This document shows positions 25,617-36,066 of a stretch of 64,000 bases of DNA, in pieces (within the stretch, counting starts at the first letter, position 1; each line of letters opens with the position of its first letter). The stretch covers positions 248,001 through 312,000 of the forward strand of contig NZ_JARXIA010000001.1 in assembly GCF_031127875.1 (NCBI RefSeq), given 5' to 3'. Under the pieces are notes generated by a model. That model worked only from the letters and a program-made list of their open reading frames with translations. It did not search any database and was not told the origin of the DNA. Position numbers and translations under genes: made by a program. Source of the DNA: Pelagicoccus sp. SDUM812005. Its GTDB lineage: Bacteria; Verrucomicrobiota; Verrucomicrobiia; Opitutales; Opitutaceae.

Positions 25617-25838
25617 AGGTGGGGTGGTTTGAGGAAATGAGGCCGAGCGGGATGCTGGGGATTCTCTTCCCCAACGTACGAATTCATCGAGACGTACTGA
25701 TATTCCCCCCAGATCGCGTGCTGCGTTATCCCTTCGGAACAAGCCTTTCCCATAAGGAGAGGCGTTTTCACTGAAAGTGAGAAGCCTCCGTTTCGTGGCG
25801 CCGCGTTTATTAAAACAAATAACGTACAAACCTAGATT

Positions 25839-28800
25839 ATGACCACCAAACGCAAGCAAACTAGCAAGTTGCTCGGCCTGTCTCTTCTCGCTTCCTTGAG
25901 CCCTGTTGCATCGTATGCGCAGGACGCAGAAGGGGATGAAGACATCTTCGAGCTTTCGCCCTTCACTGTAGACGCCTCGCAGGACGAAGGGTATCGCGCT
26001 ACCGCCACCACGGCAGGTAGCCGATTGAACACGGAACTGAAAGATGTATCCGCTTCGGTTTCGGTCCTTACCCAGGACTTTATGGACGACCTAGGAGCGA
26101 GGGACTTGCTCGGAGCTCTCGAAATGGTGGCCGGCGCCGAAACCGTTGAAATGACGGACACCACTAGCGACGGCTTGCGGCAGGGTTATACCGGTGGGGA
26201 CTTTGACGACCGTAATGCCGGCGAAGGTTCGGTTCGCGTTCGCGGCTTGGGCAACGCTTCCAAGGCCATGAACTATATGCCCGTCATCATGGGCGTAGAC
26301 CGCTACAATGTGGATCGCGCCGAATTTTTGCGGGGACCGAATTCTATCCTGTTTGGCTTGGGGCAACCGGCGGGCATGATCAATTCCTCGACGAAGCGGG
26401 CGAATCTGAATCGTGATATAAACAAGGTCGACGTCATCCTCGACAACTTTGGCACCTTCCAAGTGAATATGGACCTCGGTCGGGTATTGGTGGAGGACAA
26501 GCTCGCGGTCCGCATGGCAGCGAAATCGGCGGACAACGGCTATATGTTTAACCACGCCGACCAGAACGATAATCGCTTCTATCTAACGGCGACTTACAAG
26601 CCGTTTGAAAATACGAAGCTCACCGGTAGCTACGAAGATATACATATCGACGGCCGCACTCCGACCTACCGTCCGCTTCAGGATAATGTTTCTGGCTGGT
26701 TGGATCTATATAACCAATATGGCCCCGGAATGACGGAGGAAGAGCTCGCCGAGAATTTCTATTGGGACCCGTCGCGCAAGGCTCGCGCTCGAACTACGAG
26801 TGGGATCATCGAAGGACAGAATATCCAGATTCGCGACGACATGGACGGTCGCGACCACGGGCTCTACATCGCCTTCGATGGCTCTGACTGGACGACGCCG
26901 ATTGACGACAAGGCTCTGAACTGGAGCTCTGCGACTATCACTGGTGGTCGACCTGCTACTGCTGACCGTGTTTGGTTCATGCGTTCCTCGAGCCCGCTCG
27001 AGAATCGCACCGGTTTCACCGATCCGCAGGTGGATAGCGAAGAGATCTTTCCTTATATGGATTATGATATTGGTTCGCTTCCCGGTAGCTATCGTAAGGA
27101 TCATGATACGAAGGCTTACTTCGAGTTGGAGCAGAAGATCACCGATGACCTTTATTTTTCAGCTGCTTACATGAAGGAGGATTTCCAGCGCGATCAGAAC
27201 TTCCCGATCCTCTCGCAGACGCGTCAACTTTCGCTTGATATAAACACGCACACCATCGATGGAGAGGAGAATCCAAACTTCCTGCGCCCGTTCATCTTTG
27301 GACGCAACTTGGGTCAAAGCCAGGACAAGGCGAACGAGACCTCTCAGTTTCAGATGAACTACGACTTCGACTTTGCGGAAGTTTCGGATCGACTGTCTTT
27401 CCTCGGCTCGCACCGTTTGACAGGGCTTTATACGGAAGGCACTGAGGATAGCCTCGCCTGGCGCTGGCAGTACCAACCGGTGGGGGCCTACGGTTCTCCC
27501 TTCGAAGTCGGAAGCAGCGCCGATGAGACGATGAACTATGCCAATTCGGCTTTGCGCTGGCACCAGATGTGGTACATCGGCGATGCTGTGCAAATGGGAG
27601 ATACCGGCTTAAACATCACCGGGCTTCCGGATAATATAGCTCCCGACAAGGAACCGGCTTCCTACATGTATTGGGATACTGTGACCAAGAGTTTTGTCAC
27701 GGACGATTCCGGTATCGAGTTGGGTCGCGTTAACATTACCGGCGGACGCGGTTATACGACGACCAAGCGCGACGGGTTGGGCGTATCGCTGCAGAGCTTC
27801 TTCTGGGACCGTAAAATCGTATCCACGCTAGGATGGCGTACCGATACGGTAGAAAACCTCACCTGGAATCGCATAGATGACGATCTCACCCAGCCTGAAG
27901 GGGTTTATGGATACAGCCGCGATCACTACACTGATTACGATACCTTTGAAATCAGCGCCGATACCATGACGTACGGTGCGGTTTACCATGTGACGCCGTG
28001 GTTGCGCTTGTTCGGAAACTTCTCTGAAAACTTCGCGCTCACGCAGCAGCGATTCGCTCCGCACTACGATCCGATCCCACCGCAAAGCGGCGAGACGGAA
28101 GACTTCGGGATTGGACTTCGTTTGATGGAAGACAAGCTTCACATCAAAGCGACTGCCTTCAAGACCTCTCAGCTCTACGCCGACAGCCGCGGCGGGGCGG
28201 CAACTGCGAGCCTCCGCATCGAGCCATTCGAAAGACGTTTGCGCGAAGCGCTGTTTGCAGCGGATATTGTAGCCCAGCGCAACATGGACATGGCGGCTGC
28301 CGCAGAGGCCGAGGTTCCTTACGTGGAGCCTGACGAGTGGGTCAATCCGAACAACAACGCGTTTGCCTCCGAATGGTACACCTACGGTCCTGACGGAGAG
28401 ATCACGACCGAAGAATACGAGCGTCCGGACAATCCCGCTGAAACGGAAAAGTCGATCGCCAAGGGCTACGAGTTGGAAGTTACCTTTAATCCGAATCGCA
28501 ACTGGAGGTTCGCAGGCAGCGTAAGCCAGCTCGAGTCAACGGCCAGCGAGTTGGGTGGAGGTGTCCGAGAGTTTTTCGAACTTCGCGCTCCGTTCTATAA
28601 GAAGTGGTTCGATATGGGACTGGAAAAGGACGGCGAGTTTGCGGACGTCGCTTATCCCGAGGTTGAAAACGAGGAGCTGCTCAGCGACGATTTGATCGAC
28701 GAGGTGGTAGGGCCTTACCTCGAAGGCATCGCCCGCGATGGAGAGCCCGTGTTCGGACTTGCTGAATACACCGCGAAGCTGACCGCGAACTACAAGTTCC

Positions 28801-29159
28801 TCGAAGGCCGCATGAAAGGGTTTTCCGTAGGAGGCAATTTCACTTGGGAAAGCGGCAAGGCGATCGGCGCGCTGCAAAAGGTCGTTGATATCGACATCGC
28901 AGGACTTTCCGGATTGCAAACGCTGGTCAGCGACCCGGACAATCGCCTCATCGGCGACGACATTCTCACCGGCAGCTTCATGATGAACTACCGCAAGAAG
29001 ATCTTTGACGACAAGGTCGATTGGAGGATTCAGCTGAATGCCCGCCGGGCGATCGGCGAACACGGGCTGCGAGTGATCCGCGTCAATCCGGACAGCACGC
29101 CCGTCTATGGTATCGCGAATCCAACTACGTACCAGTTGTCCAATTCGTTCAGCTTCTAA
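25839..29159 (+). CDS. TonB-dependent outer-membrane receptor
   Basis: 1106 residues. It has a signal peptide (SLLASLSPVASYAQ), a TonB-box-like segment (DIFELSPFTVDASQDEGYRA), a plug (about 55–240; AGSRLNTELKDVSASVSVLTQ, LRGPNSILFGLGQPAGMINS) and a barrel ending LSNSFSF. The N-terminal pattern is the one shared by the Opitutales receptor expansion. Substrate not readable. A strong terminator follows at 29196. Its codon use is richer in C- and T-ending codons than the minus-strand receptor at 20551. Confidence 0.93.
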   Translation: MTTKRKQTSKLLGLSLLASLSPVASYAQDAEGDEDIFELSPFTVDASQDEGYRATATTAGSRLNTELKDVSASVSVLTQDFMDDLGARDLLGALEMVAGAETVEMTDTTSDGLRQGYTGGDFDDRNAGEGSVRVRGLGNASKAMNYMPVIMGVDRYNVDRAEFLRGPNSILFGLGQPAGMINSSTKRANLNRDINKVDVILDNFGTFQVNMDLGRVLVEDKLAVRMAAKSADNGYMFNHADQNDNRFYLTATYKPFENTKLTGSYEDIHIDGRTPTYRPLQDNVSGWLDLYNQYGPGMTEEELAENFYWDPSRKARARTTSGIIEGQNIQIRDDMDGRDHGLYIAFDGSDWTTPIDDKALNWSSATITGGRPATADRVWFMRSSSPLENRTGFTDPQVDSEEIFPYMDYDIGSLPGSYRKDHDTKAYFELEQKITDDLYFSAAYMKEDFQRDQNFPILSQTRQLSLDINTHTIDGEENPNFLRPFIFGRNLGQSQDKANETSQFQMNYDFDFAEVSDRLSFLGSHRLTGLYTEGTEDSLAWRWQYQPVGAYGSPFEVGSSADETMNYANSALRWHQMWYIGDAVQMGDTGLNITGLPDNIAPDKEPASYMYWDTVTKSFVTDDSGIELGRVNITGGRGYTTTKRDGLGVSLQSFFWDRKIVSTLGWRTDTVENLTWNRIDDDLTQPEGVYGYSRDHYTDYDTFEISADTMTYGAVYHVTPWLRLFGNFSENFALTQQRFAPHYDPIPPQSGETEDFGIGLRLMEDKLHIKATAFKTSQLYADSRGGAATASLRIEPFERRLREALFAADIVAQRNMDMAAAAEAEVPYVEPDEWVNPNNNAFASEWYTYGPDGEITTEEYERPDNPAETEKSIAKGYELEVTFNPNRNWRFAGSVSQLESTASELGGGVREFFELRAPFYKKWFDMGLEKDGEFADVAYPEVENEELLSDDLIDEVVGPYLEGIARDGEPVFGLAEYTAKLTANYKFLEGRMKGFSVGGNFTWESGKAIGALQKVVDIDIAGLSGLQTLVSDPDNRLIGDDILTGSFMMNYRKKIFDDKVDWRIQLNARRAIGEHGLRVIRVNPDSTPVYGIANPTTYQLSNSFSF

Positions 29160-29195
29160 AGGCAGCTTGGCTGCCTAGCGATTTGATTCGTTGTC

Positions 29196-29229
29196 AGGCC
29201 TCGTCGCTCCGTGCGGCGAGGCCTTTTTT
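29196..29229 (+). terminator. Rho-independent terminator after TonB receptor
   Basis: AGGCCTCGTCGC pairs with GCGGCGAGGCCT (one G·T pair) around TCCGT, followed by TTTTTT. Confidence 0.88.
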
Positions 29230-29272
29230 CGAGGTGCGGCGAGGCGGCTGGAATCTATGTATTGCCCTGCGA

Positions 29273-30748
29273 TTAGCTGAGCGGTTCGCTGCCGATGCGT
29301 TGTGATTGGATTTCAATGACATCTTCTTCGGCAGGCGCGGGCGCTTCGAGCGGATAGGAGAAGCTGAAGTGGAGCTCGTTTTCGCCGGGGCGGTCGATGT
29401 CGATGTGGCCGCCGAGCTTGCGAGCGTGGACGCCAGCCTTGTCGATGCAGGCTGGATCGCTGAAGACGATGTCGCCTTCGCAAGCGATATCGAAAACCAG
29501 GTGCTCGGTGGTGAGCTCGACGCCGAGGGTGATTTCCCCTTCGTCCACGGAGTTGACGGCGGCTTGCGTTAGGGCCCGCATGAGGGCGAGCAGGGTGTCG
29601 TCTTCGATCTCGATGCCGAGCTCGGTATCGACTGTGTAGGAAAGGTGGGCATCGGGAGCGAGCGGGGAGAAGTGATCGATAATGGAGCCGAGCACGTTTT
29701 CGATGGAGTGCGGGCTTTCCGGTTGTTCGGCGCTTTCCAGGCGAGCGGGGGAGCGGACTGGCTCGGGCATGGCGAGGCCGATTTGGCGGGGCGAAGCGTC
29801 GAATTCGGAATCGAGCTCGTCCTCGTCGCAGGGCGTTTGGCCTTCGCTTGCGATCGCGTTAATGGCTTCGTTGCTGCGGGCTTGCTTGCTCTGTGGAGGG
29901 AGGGGATCGCTGGCCAGTTCGAGGACTTGGGTGTCGAGGATGCCTTGCAGGGTGGCGAGCTGCTTTTCGGTTTGGAGGTGGATTTGCTCGATTTGGGCGG
30001 CGATTTGGGTGAGCGGGGTTTCGCTGCAGTTGTTGCGGAGTCCGGCGGAGATTTCGTTTATGACGGATGCGGGGCCCTTGAGCTGGTGCACGAAGCTCGG
30101 CAGCCAGATGGATTTCAGCGAGGCGGCGGAAACGGCCTTTTGCATTTGGGAGTAGATCTCCTCGGCCCGCTTTTCGACTTCGGCGCCGATCTTGGACTTG
30201 CGCTCGTTTTCGAGGGTGAGCTCGAGGGCGACCTTGGAGGCGTTGAGGGTTTCGCAGCGCAGACGCAGCTCGGAGGCGGCCTTTTCGGCGCTGGCCTTGG
30301 CGGAGCCGAGCGATTCGATCTTGGCTTCGGCGGCTTCCAGCTTGGACTTCAGTTGTTCCAGGTCTGCCTCCAGTTCCTCGGCGACTTGCTGGGCTTCCTT
30401 GGTCTTGAGGTTGTTGGTCTCGATGGCGTGCTTGATGACGTCCTCTTCCTTGGTGTTGCTCTTGGTCTTGAAGGCGAAGCCTTGCTCGCAGTGGGAGGCG
30501 TTGGTGGCGAGCTTTTGGAAGGGGGCGGCGATTTTCCTGACGGACAGGACGTAGGCGAGTCCGTGGGCGGCGGCGGCGGTGGCAGCGACGGGCAGCCAAA
30601 GGCCTAGTTGTCCGGCGAGGCCCAGCTGGGCGGAAAGCGATTCGCGGAAGGCAGCCAGAGAAGGCAGGGCCATGAACGCGATGGAGCAAACCGTGGCGGC
30701 GCTTGCGATGGCGGTATGAACGGTGAGGGTCGACTTTAGGTTTTTCAT
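29273..30748 (-). CDS. Membrane-anchored histidine-kinase-like protein, probably catalytically dead
   Basis: 491 residues from the ATG at 30748. Two hydrophobic helices are at about 10–35 and 50–70, then a HAMP-like stretch. A long coiled coil (about 95–205) is rich in Glu, Lys and Ala. A DHp-like segment has an H-box form FVHQLKGPASVINE (H221), and a C-terminal region is shaped like a HATPase domain (LLALMRALTQAAVNSVDEGE; ARKLGGHIDIDRP). The N-box lacks the usual N-x-x-x-N-A-x-K/R-F/Y and the G-boxes are absent, so ATP binding is doubtful. It may be a scaffold or a sensor acting through protein contact. Neighbours are unrelated housekeeping genes. Divergent from the exonuclease gene. Confidence 0.6.
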   Translation of the reverse strand: MKNLKSTLTVHTAIASAATVCSIAFMALPSLAAFRESLSAQLGLAGQLGLWLPVAATAAAAHGLAYVLSVRKIAAPFQKLATNASHCEQGFAFKTKSNTKEEDVIKHAIETNNLKTKEAQQVAEELEADLEQLKSKLEAAEAKIESLGSAKASAEKAASELRLRCETLNASKVALELTLENERKSKIGAEVEKRAEEIYSQMQKAVSAASLKSIWLPSFVHQLKGPASVINEISAGLRNNCSETPLTQIAAQIEQIHLQTEKQLATLQGILDTQVLELASDPLPPQSKQARSNEAINAIASEGQTPCDEDELDSEFDASPRQIGLAMPEPVRSPARLESAEQPESPHSIENVLGSIIDHFSPLAPDAHLSYTVDTELGIEIEDDTLLALMRALTQAAVNSVDEGEITLGVELTTEHLVFDIACEGDIVFSDPACIDKAGVHARKLGGHIDIDRPGENELHFSFSYPLEAPAPAEEDVIEIQSQRIGSEPLS

Positions 30749-30915
30749 AGCAGGATGGGCTTTGCCGGCGGGCGGCAATCTCCTTCTACATCGGCAAAAC
30801 GGGCCGTTTCTGGATTTTCCGGGATCGATTCCTGGTGGGGGCGAGGAACGGCGCTGCCTAAGCGGTTGATCTTCTTTGGGTTTGATTCAGGGGAGTGAGT
30901 CGCTTTGGTTGCGTC

Positions 30916-31806
30916 ATGGCGAAATACCTCCTGATCGATGGCTTCAATATGGCGTTCCGCGCCTTCTATGCGGTGAAGGAACTGCGTCGCTCCGACGGCT
31001 TTCCTACGAACGCCTTGTACGGTTGGGTTCGTTCCATGTGGAAGCTGCTCGACGACCAGAAGGCGGATCACGTGACGGTGTTTTTCGATCTGGGCGGGGC
31101 TCAGGAAAAGCTGGTGCTCCTGCCGGAGTACAAGGCGAACCGGGGCGAGACGCCGGAGGAGTTCGAGCAGCAGATCCCGATCATCAAGCAGCTGACGCGG
31201 GCGATGGGTTTTGGCTTGGTGGAGCTCGACGGGGTGGAGTCGGACGACTTGCTGGCGGCCTACGCTACTCGCTTGGTGGCCAAGGAGCCGGACGCGTTGG
31301 TGCAGATCGTGAGCGCCGACAAGGACTTTGCCCAGTCGGTTACGGAGCGTATCCACCTTTTGCTGCCGCCGCCGACCGCGAATCCGCGCCTTGGCTGGAG
31401 GGAGCTCGATCCGGCGGGAGTCGAGGAGAAGTGGGGCCTGCCGCCGGAAAAGATGGTGGATTACCTAAGCTTGATCGGCGACACCTCGGACAACATTCCT
31501 GGCGTGCCCGGGTGCGGTCCCAAGACGGCGGTGAAGTGGTTAACTGAATACGGCGATATTGACGGGGTGCTTGCGAATGCGGCCGAGATCAAGCCGCCGC
31601 GCTTTCGCGAGCTGTTGCCGACCTTGAAGGATCGGATGGATCTCAACCGGAAGATCATCGGCTTCAACCTGACTCACCACGACGGCGAGGAGCTGGATAC
31701 CGGCTCGCTCGACGTGGAGGCCCTTTGCAAGATCCTCGAGGAGATGGAGATGAAGAGCCACCACGCGGAAGCCTTGAAGCGCTATTCGCAGGGAGAGCTT
31801 TTTTAG
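30916..31806 (+). CDS. 5'-3' exonuclease (PolA N-terminal/ExoIX-like)
   Basis: 296 residues, a free-standing FEN-type nuclease. Metal-site acidic residues are seen in LLIDGFNMAFRAF, LDGVESDDLLAAYA, VSADKDFAQ and GDTSDNIPGVPGCGPKTA; the last is the helix-hairpin-helix H3TH loop. The length equals the exonuclease domain of DNA polymerase I, with no polymerase attached. It would process flaps or RNA primers. I start at the ATG at 30916 (MAKYLLIDG), eight codons inside the longer frame. Confidence 0.88.
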   Translation: MAKYLLIDGFNMAFRAFYAVKELRRSDGFPTNALYGWVRSMWKLLDDQKADHVTVFFDLGGAQEKLVLLPEYKANRGETPEEFEQQIPIIKQLTRAMGFGLVELDGVESDDLLAAYATRLVAKEPDALVQIVSADKDFAQSVTERIHLLLPPPTANPRLGWRELDPAGVEEKWGLPPEKMVDYLSLIGDTSDNIPGVPGCGPKTAVKWLTEYGDIDGVLANAAEIKPPRFRELLPTLKDRMDLNRKIIGFNLTHHDGEELDTGSLDVEALCKILEEMEMKSHHAEALKRYSQGELF

Positions 31807-31835
31807 GACGCTACTGGGTCCGGGGTCTCCCAGGG

Positions 31836-31892
31836 CGCTGGCTTCCGCCTTTGCCTAGGCTATAGCGGACGTGAAAGCTCAGCGCTGTGGGG
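31836..31892. repeat. REP-like element overlapping the end of the anti-sigma gene
   Basis: GCTTCCGCCTTTGCCTAGGC followed by TATAGCGGACGTGAAAGCTC, AGCGCTGTGG. Same order of blocks as the elements near 2436, 4058 and 39453 (CTTCGC core, GCGGACG, AAGCTC, GCGCT). The stop codon of the convergent anti-sigma gene lies inside it. Confidence 0.5.
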
Positions 31893-32652
31893 GGGCGTCT
31901 CCCGGAGCGTAGCTGGCTAGGAACTGGGACATTTCGTCGACGGTGGCCTTGGCGGTGAGCACGAAGAGGTAGTCTTGGTCCTTCCACTTGCTGACCGTCC
32001 AGCCGTTTTCCTGGCTGGCGTATCCAATCTTTTCCGACGCCTCGAATTCGGGAAAGTCGTTTTCCATGCCGATGAAGAGGTGGTAGACGGTATCGGTGTT
32101 GAAGCACATGAGGGCGACGCGTTCCTGCGACCAGTTGAGCGGGCGGCATCCGACGCCTTCGAGGGCGAGCAGCTTGGGCGGGAGTTGGGCTGGGAGCTCG
32201 AAGCCGTTGTCCAGCAGCCAGGTCTGAAGCTTGCTGGTGTCGCGGTCGAAGTAGGAGAGGCGCGGCCCGTCGACGGAGTAGTTAAAGGCGCGCTGGGCGA
32301 GAGGGCCGGTGTAGTCGTCGCTGCGGTCGATTCCGTATTCGAAAAACAGGTACGAGCAAAGCATGAAGACGGCCGCGATGGAGAGCCATTTGCGGGCCCG
32401 GGCGAAGCGGAGGCGCTTGCGTTGCTTGTCGGCCATGGTGACTTTCAGGGCTGAGTGCAGGTCTGCCGGCACCTCGAAGCGGCGCAGGGAGGCGCTGAGG
32501 GCTTGGTCGGCCTGCTTTTGGGCGTTCCACCAGCTGGCGAGTTCGGCGTCGGTGGCGGCGAGGCGTTGGGCGGCGGCGAAGCGCTCGTCGTCGGCAGGTT
32601 CGTTGCCGAGCGTGTAGCTGCTGAGAATGAGTTTTGCTTCCTGCTTATCCAT
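31879..32652 (-). CDS. Anti-sigma factor-like membrane protein
   Basis: 257 residues. A cytoplasmic N-terminal part (about 1–85; LSSYTLGNEPADDERFAAAQRL is the ASD-like start) comes first. One transmembrane helix follows at about 88–108 (WLSIAAVFMLCSYLFFEYG), then a periplasmic domain. No zinc HxxxCxxC motif. It overlaps the preceding ECF sigma gene by eight bases, the standard layout for an ECF/anti-sigma pair, and its C-terminus is encoded by the REP-like element. The signal it senses is unknown. Confidence 0.75.
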   Translation of the reverse strand: MDKQEAKLILSSYTLGNEPADDERFAAAQRLAATDAELASWWNAQKQADQALSASLRRFEVPADLHSALKVTMADKQRKRLRFARARKWLSIAAVFMLCSYLFFEYGIDRSDDYTGPLAQRAFNYSVDGPRLSYFDRDTSKLQTWLLDNGFELPAQLPPKLLALEGVGCRPLNWSQERVALMCFNTDTVYHLFIGMENDFPEFEASEKIGYASQENGWTVSKWKDQDYLFVLTAKATVDEMSQFLASYAPGDAPPQR

Positions 32653-33187
32653 GCGAGGACTTTCGTTTTTCGTCGGTGAAGGAGACGACGGTTGCTGTTG
32701 CTTTGGGCTGGGTGAGTTGGGCGCGGAGCATTTCCTTTCCGCGGGCGAGTCGGGACATCACGGTGCCGATGGGAATTTCGAGGATGGCGGCGATTTCCTT
32801 GTAGGAGTAGGATTCGAGGTAGTAGAGGGAGACGACTTGGCGGTAGCCGTCCTTGAGTTCGAGCAGGCATTCCATGACGTCGCGGGCTTCGCTGGCCTTC
32901 ACTTGGTCGCTTGGCTCGTGGTCGACCTTTTCGGCGGGGGCGTTGTCTTCCCAGGAGTCGAAGCGGGAGCCGCGTTTGGCGATCCTGAGGAACTCGCGGT
33001 AGAGGGTGGTGTAGAGCCAGGACTTGATGGCGGCGGTGGAGCGAATGGAGGAGCGCTTTTTGGCGAGGCGCAGGAAGGCTTCTTGGGTGAGGTCCCATGC
33101 GTCGTCGCTGGAGCGGGTCAGGCTCATGGCGAATCGGTAGAGGTTTTGGTAGTGGTCGTCGACGACCGTCTGGAGTTCTGGCGGCAT
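32645..33187 (-). CDS. ECF-family RNA polymerase sigma factor
   Basis: 180 residues with region 2 (YQNLYRFAMSLTRSSDDAWDLTQEAFLRL, including the core-binding DAWDLTQEAF) and region 4 (LLELKDGYRQVVSLYYLESYSYKEIAAILEIPIGTVMSRLARGKEML). Linker residues 90–120 are variable. The spacing and the Y-SYKEIA-x-x-LEIPIGTVMSRL helix-turn-helix are typical. Paired with the membrane anti-sigma gene that overlaps it. Divergent from the flavoprotein at 33349. Confidence 0.93.
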   Translation of the reverse strand: MPPELQTVVDDHYQNLYRFAMSLTRSSDDAWDLTQEAFLRLAKKRSSIRSTAAIKSWLYTTLYREFLRIAKRGSRFDSWEDNAPAEKVDHEPSDQVKASEARDVMECLLELKDGYRQVVSLYYLESYSYKEIAAILEIPIGTVMSRLARGKEMLRAQLTQPKATATVVSFTDEKRKSSHG

Positions 33188-33348
33188 GGTTCTGTGCGTT
33201 GTCGCGGGGCGTTTGGCCCATCGGACGGCTAAGAGCGGGAGTCAGCTTGGTTTATTCCCAAAAAAAGGCGAGCGGGCAGGCATCTTTGCGGAACGGGGCT
33301 TTTTATTCGATTGAATAGGGAAAGGCTGCTGCTATCAGGCTTTTGCAA

Positions 33349-34938
<1,590 letters not shown>

Positions 34939-34957
34939 GAGCGCTTGAAGAACGGAT

Positions 34958-35692
34958 ATGGACTACGCGGCAATAGCGAAGCGCTTGCGGTGGGCGAGGG
35001 GAGTAAAGCTTCTCGCCTGCGATGCGAACGGCTTGCTGGCGGTGGAAAAGCCGGCGGGAGTTCTCTCGCATCCGAACAAGAAGGGCGAGGAAGGGAAGGC
35101 TCTATTGGCTGCTCGCTACGACGAGAAGCGGCAAGCGTATGAAATTTTGGATACGGAAGGAGAAGACTCCGTGTCGGTGTACTTGTTGAATCGGCTCGAT
35201 TCCGCGACTTCGGGGATCGTGCTGCTCTCGCTGGCGGAAGAGACGGCTGGGGCAGTCTTGAAGGCCTTCGAGTCGAAGGCGGTGAAGAAGACTTACCAAG
35301 CGCTGGTATTCGGAGCGCCTCGCGGCGGACCTCCGCTGTGGCGGGACCGGATCAGCGTCAAGAAGGCCCAAGGCGGGCTGAGGGCGTCGGTCGGGGGCGG
35401 CTTGAGCGCCGAGACGAAGTTGGTGAAGGTTGAGCCCTTGGGCGGGATGCCGCCGATGGCTCGCTTGACCCTAATGCCGATTACGGGTCGCACCCATCAG
35501 CTGCGGATCCAAACCTCGAAACGCTTCGTACCGATCGTGGGCGACCGTACCTATGGCGACTTCCAGAAGAACAAGCTCGCGGCCAAGCGCGGCCTGAAGC
35601 GGCTCTGCCTGCATTGCGTGGCCACCGAGCTCGAGTATCGCTTGGGGGAGCGGAGCTTCCGCTTCAAGGCCGCCTCGAAGGCACCTTTTTAA
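34958..35692 (+). CDS. RluA/RsuA-type RNA pseudouridine synthase
   Basis: 244 residues. The catalytic aspartate is in the motif LNRLDSATSGIVLLS, and other core blocks are LLAVEKPAGVLSHP, KTYQALVFG and LTPITGRTHQLRI-like (LMPITGRTHQLRIQTSKRF) with VGDRTYGD. No S4 domain. It would isomerise uridines in rRNA or tRNA; which target is not readable. Probable operon with the flavoprotein. Another start downstream is possible but the N-terminus looks usual. Confidence 0.9.
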   Translation: MDYAAIAKRLRWARGVKLLACDANGLLAVEKPAGVLSHPNKKGEEGKALLAARYDEKRQAYEILDTEGEDSVSVYLLNRLDSATSGIVLLSLAEETAGAVLKAFESKAVKKTYQALVFGAPRGGPPLWRDRISVKKAQGGLRASVGGGLSAETKLVKVEPLGGMPPMARLTLMPITGRTHQLRIQTSKRFVPIVGDRTYGDFQKNKLAAKRGLKRLCLHCVATELEYRLGERSFRFKAASKAPF

Positions 35693-35743
35693 GGCTCTGG
35701 GGGCACGGCTCCAGATGGCTGGGGGCTTGGGCGCAAATTAGCG

Positions 35744-35755
35744 CAACACGTGTTG
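35744..35755. promoter_or_regulatory. CAACACGTGTTG palindrome (candidate LacI operator)
   Basis: Perfect 12-base palindrome with central CG, 311 bases upstream of the TonB receptor start; the strongest of three related sites in this spacer. Confidence 0.5.
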
Positions 35756-36025
35756 AATCGCGTAGGGTTTGTCGGTTTCAGAGGAGTTTGATTTAACGAC
35801 ATACCGACCTGCGGTAAGTCCAGTTGCCTCGGATAAGGCGGGAGTTTAGGCCCATCGAATATGTTTAGAAAGCAAACAAACACCCACGTGTTAGGGGTGT
35901 AACGAGTGTAGATATCGTCGTAAATAAAAACGAGTTGACACAGGTTTAGCGATTTACCAGAACCGTAATCCTACCTCGCCGATACCCTGCGCCCAGCTAT
36001 GGGCACTTTTTTTACCCCCAGTAGC

Positions 36026-36037
36026 AAACACGTGTAG
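36026..36037. promoter_or_regulatory. AAACACGTGTAG site near the TonB receptor start
   Basis: Preceded by GTAGC; 29 bases before the ATG. Location close to the start suits a repressor operator. A related AAACACGAGTG is at 47642, upstream of the uxaE-like gene. Confidence 0.45.
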
Positions 36038-36066
36038 GGTTTGGCACCTCAAAAGATCACAAACCT

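Larger units (their letters stand above)
25361..25838. other. Divergent regulatory spacer between LacI and TonB receptor
   Basis: 478 bases without a gene. Contains motif copies 5 and 6, an AT-rich patch (GTACTAAATAATACAATTAG) at 25596–25615 unlike its GC-rich surroundings, and an AT-rich leader (AAACAAATAACGTACAAACC) before the receptor ATG. The TTCCCATAAGGAGAGGCG to ACTGAAAGTGAGAAGCC stretch (25747–25790) has GGAGAGGCGTTTTCACTGAA but no clear hairpin. Confidence 0.55.
35693..36066. promoter_or_regulatory. Upstream region of the pectin-block TonB receptor, with three CACGTG sites
   Basis: 374 bases without a gene. Three CACGTG-centred sites lie here: a perfect 12-base palindrome CAACACGTGTTG (35744–35755), CCCACGTGTTAGG (35884–35896) and AAACACGTGTAG (36026–36037). 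A TTGACA hexamer is at 35935–35940 but no good -10 stands 16–18 bases on (TAATCC at 35966 is too far). Central-CG palindromes of this kind are the known form of LacI-family operators, and a LacI gene is at 46548. Confidence 0.55.

Noticed and set aside
35935-35971. TTGACA with TAATCC as a sigma-70 promoter of the 36-kb TonB receptor
   Set aside because: Spacing is about 25 bases, too long; kept only as a note.
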